The position numbers and the translations under genes were made by a program. Below, piece after piece: positions 1 through 6,600 of a stretch of 14,857 nt of DNA. A model generated the notes under the pieces. It searched no databases, was not told where the DNA came from, and worked only from the letters and a program-made list of their open reading frames with translations. Source of the stretch: Cyanobacteria bacterium UBA11153 (lineage in GTDB: Bacteria > Cyanobacteriota > Cyanobacteriia > Cyanobacteriales > Coleofasciculaceae); NCBI GenBank assembly GCA_003511885.1, contig DOIX01000017.1, forward strand, positions 1 through 14,857. Reading direction: 5' to 3'. The first letter of the stretch is position 1. Every line of letters begins with the position of its first letter.

Positions 1-173
1 AAACTGGAAAATTGCCTTTAAGAAAACTCTTCAAACCCCTACACCCCACACCAAAAAACCCACACCCCCCCCTCACCAAAAGACTTATTCAGCAAGCCCC
101 AATTAGGTAATACCTCACCCACTTGAGAAATGGTATACATCTGACAATGTATAATCCTTAATCTCTAACCCAT

Positions 174-197
174 AGCCTCTCACCTCTAGCCTCTAGC
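174..197. repeat. Short heptamer tandem repeat
   Basis: Three imperfect 7-bp units of the type AGCCTCT/CACCTCT lie immediately downstream of the VKOR gene, and the last runs into its TAG stop (195-193 on the minus strand). This resembles the short tandemly repeated repetitive sequences common in filamentous cyanobacterial spacers. The rest of 1-173 is AC-rich, low-complexity non-coding sequence in which I see no gene. Confidence 0.5.
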
Positions 198-1179
198 GTA
201 AAGCATACTTAAAGTTACGCGGTCCTTGATAACCTGTAAGATCCGCTAATTTATTTAATGTTTTTACACCAGGATCTAATTTACCATTAATTTCCCAAGT
301 TGGGTAAGATTTAATTCCCGCGTCAATACAGACTTTTGTTTGTTGATTAGGGTTGTCTGGTTGGGCACAATCAATATGTTTAATTTCCGCGTATGCTTCT
401 TTACCAAATAGTTCCTTTTGTTCGTGACAGTGAGGACACCAATAAGCAACATATTCCTTGACACCAACTTTAGTTAGATGACGTGCTAGAGCAATTTCTG
501 ATTCTCCAGAAGTTGTCTTAATTTCCCAACCCACTCCCTCTTTGGGCGCACCAGATGGGGGGGGGATAATCACTTGACCTGATGCGTTTAAGACTTGTTT
601 AAATCCTGGATTTGATGCCGCAGAATGAACGCCAACAGCACCAATTAACGCCACCATCATCACTAAAATACCCGTAAAAAATAGTTGTCCAATATCTTCC
701 CAGGTACGACCAATAATTGTAATGACGAATAAGGCGGTAGAACAAATAACTGAGAGGAGGCAGTAGATACAAAATGCCTTAATCTCAAACGCCATTAAAT
801 AGACTAGGTAACCGCTAAAAACAATCATTCCAGTTGCACCAGCAAATAGCAGCAACCAAGTCCATTCCTCTACGTTAGCGCGTAATTTTTTATTTCGATC
901 TGAATTGAGGAATTGGGGCGCGATCGCAAACAAGGCAATGGCAATATAAGCTAACATGCCAAACAAGCTCAATGGTATACCAAACACTTTGGCATATTGA
1001 CTACTCAAAACAGCTTGACAATTAATCGCTCCACTGGTAGGACAAAAAGCTGCTTCTTTAAAAAACCCAAGTTCAACCAGGGTTAAATATAAAGTATCGA
1101 GAGTCCCGATGGCAGCAATTCCAGCTAAAAGCTGACGGGCATAACGATGAATCCAAGGAACTGAACGTCGGCGAATCAT
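193..1179 (-). CDS. VKOR-thioredoxin fusion, membrane disulfide-forming oxidoreductase
   Basis: Predicted 328-residue membrane protein combining a vitamin K epoxide reductase (VKOR) domain with a C-terminal thioredoxin-like domain. In cyanobacteria such fusions oxidise luminal or periplasmic protein thiols and pass electrons to quinone. About five hydrophobic segments are visible (roughly 14-36, 65-90, 107-133, 137-157, 165-187). The VKOR loop pair is Cys46 and Cys54, and the quinone-proximal pair is the CIYC motif (137-140). The thioredoxin-like part (about 215-328) has the CPHC active site at 248-251 and a second pair, Cys271 and Cys284. All expected cysteines are present, so it looks functional. 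The start is an ATG at 1179 and gives a short positively charged N-terminus before the first membrane span. A run of nine C on the coding strand encodes prolines in the linker between domains. It lies 115 bp downstream of btpA on the same strand and may be co-transcribed. Confidence 0.93.
   Translation of the reverse strand: MIRRRSVPWIHRYARQLLAGIAAIGTLDTLYLTLVELGFFKEAAFCPTSGAINCQAVLSSQYAKVFGIPLSLFGMLAYIAIALFAIAPQFLNSDRNKKLRANVEEWTWLLLFAGATGMIVFSGYLVYLMAFEIKAFCIYCLLSVICSTALFVITIIGRTWEDIGQLFFTGILVMMVALIGAVGVHSAASNPGFKQVLNASGQVIIPPPSGAPKEGVGWEIKTTSGESEIALARHLTKVGVKEYVAYWCPHCHEQKELFGKEAYAEIKHIDCAQPDNPNQQTKVCIDAGIKSYPTWEINGKLDPGVKTLNKLADLTGYQGPRNFKYALR
557..565. repeat. Nine-base G/C homopolymer inside the VKOR-thioredoxin gene
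   Basis: Nine consecutive G on the plus strand (C on the coding strand) encode the Pro-Pro-Pro linker around residues 206-208. A one-base slip would remove the thioredoxin domain while keeping the VKOR domain intact. The tract is directly visible; any role as a variable site is inference. Confidence 0.75.
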
Positions 1180-1261
1180 AATTTGTTATTGGTTGTTTCT
1201 TGTTTGTTTTTAGTTACTAATGGCTAATTGCTAATTGTCACTTCCTACTCCCTTTTCAAAT

Positions 1262-1300
1262 AACTGTCAACTGTCAACTATCAACTATCAACTATCAACT
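1262..1300. repeat. Heptanucleotide tandem repeat (STRR) overlapping the btpA stop
   Basis: Five and a half copies of a 7-bp unit: AACTGTC twice, AACTATC three times, then AACT. The minus-strand TGA stop of btpA (1297-1295) lies inside the array, and a HIP1 octamer abuts it at 1301-1308. The array fills part of the spacer between btpA and the VKOR gene. Related motifs (GACAGTTGACA) occur at the right edge of the window. Confidence 0.9.
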
Positions 1301-2098
1301 GCGATCGCGTCTTGCTGCTTCAACAAATTGACTGACGCGGATGGGATCGATAGGTTGATCGATAAGTCCTCTTCGTTTCAGGGAACTCGATACGATTACC
1401 CCGTCTGCTGCCCTGATGAGGGTCGCAATATTCTCCCAGTTTGCACCGCTGCCAATAAATATGGGGGTATTTTTAGCCGCTTCTGATGCTAATTTTAAAT
1501 CTTCTAAACTAGGAGGACTACCTGTGGCACAACCAGAAATAATAATCCCATCAGCTAGCCCTCGTTCGATGGTTTCTTGGACTGCAGTGGTGAGATTAGG
1601 GAAACCCAATGGTTGAGCGTGCTTGACTAGGACATCAGCTAAAATTTTGACATCGCTACCTAATTCTCGACGATAGCGTAAGAGTTGATGAGCTTGTCCT
1701 TCGATCAATCCTTGATCCGTTGCCATAACTCCAGTAAGGACATTTACCCGAATAAACTGGGCGCGGACACAAGTTGCGATCGCAATAGCACTTTGCGCGT
1801 CATTGCGCAAGACATTGATCCCAATAGGCAGAGAGATCATATTCATCAAGCGTTCTACAATGAGTGTCATGGCACTCACCACCGCTGGATCGACCTGATG
1901 CTTAGTAAAAGGGGCATCAAAAAAGTTCTCAACCACGATCGCGTCAACTCCCCCAGACGCTAAGGCTGTCGCCTCTTGTTCCGCACGATCCAGGACGGCT
2001 TTCAAGTTCCCTCCCCAGCGGGGAGATGTGGGGAGTGGTAATAAATGGACAACGCCAATAATTGGATTCGGTGTATGGAAAATTTGCTCTAAGTTCAC
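1295..2098 (-). CDS. btpA: BtpA family photosystem I biogenesis protein
   Basis: 267-residue protein of the BtpA family. The founding Synechocystis member is a thylakoid-associated protein needed for stable accumulation of photosystem I reaction-centre proteins; the fold is a TIM barrel related to nucleotide/sugar-binding enzymes, and the biochemical activity is unclear. Family signatures visible include GVVHLLPLP (about 15-23), SPRWGG, the VDAIVVENFFDAPF stretch, SLPIGINVLRND, FIRVNVLTG and the late IFIGSGAN motif. Length matches the family. Translation appears to start at GTG (2098-2096) because the homology-like N-terminus begins there; an AGG lies about 7 bases upstream. The last codons overlap a HIP1 site and the heptamer repeat. 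It is oriented head to tail with the VKOR gene, which fits a shared role in photosystem assembly, but that pairing is inference. Confidence 0.93.
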   Translation of the reverse strand: MNLEQIFHTPNPIIGVVHLLPLPTSPRWGGNLKAVLDRAEQEATALASGGVDAIVVENFFDAPFTKHQVDPAVVSAMTLIVERLMNMISLPIGINVLRNDAQSAIAIATCVRAQFIRVNVLTGVMATDQGLIEGQAHQLLRYRRELGSDVKILADVLVKHAQPLGFPNLTTAVQETIERGLADGIIISGCATGSPPSLEDLKLASEAAKNTPIFIGSGANWENIATLIRAADGVIVSSSLKRRGLIDQPIDPIRVSQFVEAARRDRS

Positions 2099-2100
2099 GT

Positions 2101-2274
2101 ATCTACCTGAAAACCGTTCTGATACATTTACGCGACACCATACTGGAAATTCCAGGACAGTGTGGCATCGGCTTTGCTGCTGCCGAAGGCAATCGCCATA
2201 CCATCATCGCTGACGGTGAAGGCAGTATCCCGCAAAGATCCAAAACTTTACAGCAAACTGCCAACAAAGTCTAA
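2101..2274 (+). pseudogene. Orphan coding-looking fragment, 3' end of an unrecognised gene
   Basis: An open frame running from the btpA 5' edge to TAA at 2272-2274. From about residue YLKTVLIHL onward the composition and codon use look like a real protein tail (segments IPGQCGIGFAAA, HTIIADGEG, SIPQRSKTLQQ). Upstream the frame runs antisense into btpA and gives no plausible start of its own. I read it as the truncated 3' end of a gene whose beginning was lost in a rearrangement. I do not recognise the family. It sits just before an IS200/IS605-type right-end relic. A short expressed protein using an internal start cannot be excluded. Confidence 0.4.
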
Positions 2275-2282
2275 GTCTATCA

Positions 2283-2330
2283 TTGACATCTCCCCTGGAT
2301 GGAATCACAGGGGATTCTCAAAGGATGTTA
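2283..2330 (-). mobile_element. Right-end relic of an IS200/IS605-type element (copy 1)
   Basis: A 48-bp stretch closely resembling 9290-9337 and the reverse complement of 3574-3620. It has a hairpin CCCCTG (2292-2297) / CAGGGG (2308-2313) followed by GATTCTCAAAGGATGTTA. Read on the minus strand, all three copies end in TCAA, the right-end cleavage tetranucleotide known for IS608. No tnpB coding sequence remains next to this copy. Confidence 0.6.
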
Positions 2331-2433
2331 TATAGCAACCGCCAGGACAGTTAGGACATTCTCAATTCCTCAAACCCTTGATTTTACAGTTTTCTTCCCG
2401 ATCCAAGAGCCAATCGCCTCTAGTCCCTCGCTA
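2329..2433. repeat. 103-bp segment bounded by a 16-bp direct repeat, possible MITE or solo IS630 end
   Basis: The 16-mer TATATAGCAACCGCCA occurs at 2329-2344 and again at 2432-2447, where it is part of the left end of the IS630-family element. The intervening sequence has no ORF. It could be a leftover terminus of a related element, a short non-autonomous element (TATAGC at one edge, GCTATA at the other), or the product of nested insertion at a TA. Confidence 0.45.
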
Positions 2434-2435
2434 TA

Positions 2436-3404
2436 TAGCAACCGCCAAGGCGGTTGAGCCATATAATGGAAGTAGACCTTAATCTTACTCCAGGTGTGCC
2501 GGAGGGAAACCCATGCCCAAACCCTACAGTTACGATCTCCGTCAAAAGGTAATCCAAGCTATCAAGCTTGATGGGTTAAAGATTACTGAAGCCAGCGAGA
2601 TATTCAGTATTAGTCGCAACACAATTAGATTATGGCTGAAGCGGGAACGAGAGACGGGAGATTTTCAAGCATTACCGAATCAACCCCCTGGTAATGGACA
2701 CAAAATTACTGATTGGGAAAAATTTACCAAATTTGTCGAGGTGAATGGAGATAAAACCCAGGTAGAGATGGCCAAACTCTGGACGGAAGAAATTAGTGAC
2801 CGCACCATATCACGGGGATTAAAGAAAATTGGCTTCACTCGAAAAAAAAACTTATGGTTATCAAGAAAGGGATGAAGTTAAAGGACTTCTCTTTAAAGAA
2901 GAGATAGGGCTGTATGTACCGCAGGAGCTGGTGTATATAGATGAGTCGGGGATGGATAGTCGAGAAGATTATAGCTATGGCTGGAACTCCAGAGGTCACC
3001 GCTTTTATGCTCTAAAAAGTGGCAAAAGACAAGGGAGAGTTAATATGATTGCTGGTTATTGTGATGGTCAGTTATTGGCGACATTTACTGTGTCGGGTTC
3101 TTGTAATTGAACCGTGTTTGAGACTTGGCTAGAAACTTGTTTAATCCCAACGCTAAAACCGGGACAAATAGTGATTGCCGATAATGCCACCTTTCATAAA
3201 GGTGGGCGGATTCTTCAATTAATTGAAGCCGCAGGTTGTCAGTTAAAATATTTGCCATCTTATTCCCCCGATCTTAACAAAATTGAGCGCTGCTGGTCAT
3301 GGTTAAAAAGTCGAATTCGTAAACAACTAACTCAATTCGACTGTCTCAGGGATGCTATGGAAGCTGTGCTTCGCACAGCGGCTTAACCACCCTGGCGCTT
3401 GCTA
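2436..3404 (+). mobile_element. IS630-family insertion sequence (about 969 bp), defective
   Basis: Terminal inverted repeats of about 25 bp are visible: left TAGCAACCGCCAAGG... from 2436 to 2460, right ending ...CCCTGGCGCTTGCTA at 3404, with four mismatches. Both ends are flanked by TA (2434-2435 and 3405-3406), the target dinucleotide duplicated by IS630/Tc1-mariner elements. The transposase fills most of the interior, preceded by a strong GGAGGG ribosome-binding site (2501-2506). The right side sits in a tnpB relic between the codons for Val and Ala of its DVAAAQ-type motif. The left flank is not the matching upstream tnpB sequence, so the insertion was followed by rearrangement or deletion. 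Confidence 0.88.
2513..3386 (+). pseudogene. IS630-family transposase, split by a frame change and a stop codon
   Basis: The first part (2513-2875, ATG) carries an N-terminal helix-turn-helix (SYDLRQKVIQAI, ASEIFSISRNTIRLWLKR). At the A9 run (2842-2850) the protein continues in another frame (KKTYGYQERDEVKG), which requires skipping one base. In that second frame a TGA at 3108-3110 interrupts SGSCN / TVFETWLE, where family members normally have Arg, so CGA to TGA is the simplest explanation. The catalytic DDE triad survives in the pieces: VYIDESGMD (first Asp), IVIADNATFHK (second Asp) and DLNKIERCWSWLK (Glu). The A9 shift alone could be programmed slippage, as in some IS630 members. The nonsense codon makes the product non-functional unless read through. 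Stop TAA at 3384-3386, within the right inverted repeat. Confidence 0.88.
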
Positions 3405-3406
3405 TA

Positions 3407-3574
3407 GCAGCAGCACAAATTGTCCGCAATCGCGGACTGTCTGGGGTGGGACGCATCCTGGACAATAAAGAAATTGCCTGTGGAGACAACCTGACGGGGA
3501 CTGGTAACAGTCTAGTTAAGAGTCAAAGAAGCAGGAAGAAAAGTTCAGAAGCGCGGATTTATCCCGCTTCGTAA
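3407..3574 (+). pseudogene. TnpB C-terminal relic (left copy), 5' part missing
   Basis: Directly after the IS630 right end an open frame reads AAAQIVRNRGLSGVGRILD then ACGDNLTGTGNSLVKSQR and ends IYPAS with TAA at 3572-3574. AAAQIVRNRG is the end of the zinc-ribbon/RuvC-III region of cyanobacterial TnpB proteins, and the rest is the usual variable tail after it. The catalytic core and most of the zinc ribbon are absent, cut off by the IS630 element. The inverted counterpart at 9231-9690 carries the same tail. It is a relic, not a functional nuclease gene. Confidence 0.75.
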
Positions 3575-3620
3575 CAACTTTTTAAGAATCCTCCGTGTTT
3601 CAACCGGGGGAGTACATCAA
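3575..3620 (+). mobile_element. IS200/IS605-type right end (copy 2), abutting the kinase stop codon
   Basis: Follows the tnpB relic stop. It contains a stem CCTCCG (3590-3595) / CGGGGG (3605-3610), with one G-T pair, then AGTACATCAA. The final TCAA (3617-3620) is the expected right-end cleavage site and touches the minus-strand TAG stop (3623-3621) of the signalling gene. Another hairpin (GAAGCG.../...CGCTTC, 3547-3569) just upstream may belong to the former omega-RNA scaffold. It may now serve as a transcription end for the kinase, but no T-tract is evident. Confidence 0.6.
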
Positions 3621-6600
3621 CTATTTTTGTTTGATCACCACCAAAGTAATATCATCAAAAACTTTCTGAGTGCCAATATGTCGCCGCAGATCGTCAATCA
3701 CCGCTTGTCTGATTTCTTCTGCCGAACGGGAATAGTGGCAACTGACAACTTCACATAACCGATCGATCCCATATTGCTGGCGGTTGATATCGAATGCTTC
3801 CGTAATTCCATCAGTGTATAACACCACTACATCATCTGGGTTTAACTGTATTTGTTCGGTAGCAATAAAGTCGGTAATCTCCTCATCTAAGCCAATGGGG
3901 AAGCCGAGCTCCACTGTATCTATCCGCTCAACTTCACCCCCAGCACGGACGACAATTACCTCCTCATGTTGACCGCTTAAACTCAGCTTACCGTCAGCAT
4001 AGTCGAGTAAGGAAAGCGTCAGGTTCTTATTCGGGTTGATACGTTGGACGTTGCTATAAATTGTCCGGTTAAGAATATCTAAAAATTGTACCGGATCGGT
4101 TTGATTGCTTTCTTGCAGGGTTCTCACAGCCGTTTGAGTCATTAACATTACTACCCCACTTTCCAAACCATGTCCCGTGACATCACCAATACTGATTTTG
4201 ACTCGACCATTTTCTGAGAACACGTCGTAGTAGTCGCCGCCGATTTCATCAGCAGGTTCCATAAATCCGGCAATTTCTAACTCTTCAATAGCATCTAATT
4301 CCTCTTGTTTGGGTAAAATCATTTTTTGCAGTTTCCGCGTCACCTCTAACTCGGCACTGAGGCGGATATTTTCCGCTTTGAGTTTTTCGTTGAGGGCGCT
4401 AATTTCTTGGTTAGCTGTTGCGAGTTCAATTGTACGTTCTGTTACTTTATCTTCTAGAGTTTGATAGAGTCGAGCATTTTCAATGGAAATAGCGGCTTGA
4501 GCGGATAAGACTTTTAAGACTTCTAATCTGTCAGTCGTAAATGCCCTGGTGGTCAGATTGTTTTCCAAATAAAGAATACCCAGGAATTGACCTTGATGAA
4601 TAATCGGGGTACACAAGACGGATTTAGGTTTGGTACTGATCGTATAGGGGTCAGCCGAAAAAGTATTTTCTACGCTAGCATCGTCGAGTACCAGAGTTTC
4701 AGATGTCCGGTAGACATAGTTAATTAAACTGACAGGAATATCCTGGCTTTGTGCAACTGGAATTGATTGCAATACTGTGGCTTCTTTTGTACCAATAACT
4801 CCTGTTGCTTCAATAACTAAGTTGCCTGCCTTGGATAAGATTAGAAAGGCTTTTTCTGCTCCGGCATTCTCTAGGGTAACTTGGATCAAGGTGGAGAGCA
4901 ACTTATCTAGTTGGACTTCGCCAGAGATGGCTTGAGAGGCTTTAATGACTGTTGCCAAGTCCAGAATGACTGAATTAGGGGAACCCGAAGCAGTCAATGT
5001 GACGGTTTTCGTGCTGGTTTGAACTAGTGTCTCCTGTGTTGTTATGGTCGTTTGTTGAGCCAGAATGGGGGATAGTAACTGAGGATAGCGTTTTTCTAAA
5101 TCTTCAACTTTTGCCTTGGCTCCCCAGCAAGCATAGGCGTAGCAAGCATTAGTCATATAGGTTTGGGCAATTATCTCTTTTCCCCAACCTAGGTAGAATT
5201 TGGCGGCGAGTTCGTTGGCGAGTGCTTCTTCATTGATGTACTCGTTTTCTTTAGCTCCAGCAATGGCGCAATCGTACATTTCCATTGCCTCAATAAAATT
5301 ACCCATAACCCGGTGAATCTCTGCTTCTACTAAATAGAATTTATGTAAATAATTCATCGGAGCATGATGGATCCATTTTTCCATCTTATTCTGATTTTCT
5401 ATAACTTCTTTGAGCAGGTTTTCTTGCTGAAATTGATCGGCATTGCCATACAGGGCTAGTCCTGTCAGAGACTCGTATAAATAGAAGACAAGTGGCGTGA
5501 CAAACCCCTTCCCTGCCGCCAAATACTGTTTGCCTTTAGCAGCATTTTCCCAAGCTTCAGAGAAATCCTCAAATAAGTAACTTAAAATTAGTTTATGTAA
5601 ATACAAGTAGTGGAGTCCTAGGATGTCATTGGCTTCAATAAGGAGCGGTAGCAACTTATTTTCATTGTAGATTTCACCCAATAAACGGCAGGGATTATCT
5701 GCCTGTCCTAACAAATTAAGGACTGCTTGCAAGAATGTTTGAGTATAGTTTAATGTGGTTGCTTGCTTGAGATTATCCAGAACTTGACTGTATGCCCTGA
5801 TCTCTCGTTCTAATGCGCTCAGTTCCTGACCCATCAAATAGGAATATTGACACTGGTCTTTAACGTAATAACCAACAAATTCAAAATTGCCAGTTTCTAA
5901 TCCACTTTGATAACCCTCTCGGAAAAGTGGTAAAGTTTTTCTGATACGATCTTTTCCATGTATAATGAATGCGGCAACGACGTAGTATATCTGAGTTTTA
6001 AGTGCTTTGTCATTAAATTTTGCAACCAAATCTAAAGCTAGTTGACCAAACTGATAAGCTGATTCAATATCTTCAATTTCTCCATTTAATATAATGCCGT
6101 AACAAGCATAAAAGAAAGTAGATAAAGGTGCATTTCCATGCTGAAGAGATAAATTCACTTGCGAACATACAATCAACGGAAACAGAGGGGGATTAGCATT
6201 AAAGGTAGCAGGAACTATGCTTGATACAATCCGGATTACTGCCAGCTTTTCAGGATCTGTCATTAACGGTAGGTTAACTAAGTCTTGGATGTTTTTCTCG
6301 GCATAGAGTGAAGCAGTTTTCTCCAATCCTTGTTGAATATCTAAATGACTCGGTTCCTCTGGAAAGCTCACTCCTAAATGCCTCAGTACTTGTAACCCAA
6401 TCTCGATTGCCTCTCGTTGCTTGTTCTGCCCTGCATACGCTTGAATTTTTATCTCATAGACTTTCAGTTTGTCAAGAATAGTATTAGTTTCTTTCAGGAC
6501 AACTTCTGCCCATTTCTCCATTTGATCAAAATCAGTGTTAAGGTATGCTGTTTCTACCGCTAACTCATAGAGTGCCAGTGTTAAGTTATACTGAGTTTGC

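Noticed and set aside
123..155. Promoter TTGAGA...TATAAT at the left edge
   Set aside because: The spacer between the boxes is 21 bp and no plus-strand gene follows.
1235..1963. Plus-strand ORFs over btpA
   Set aside because: They are antisense shadows of a clear BtpA frame and include translated heptamer repeats.
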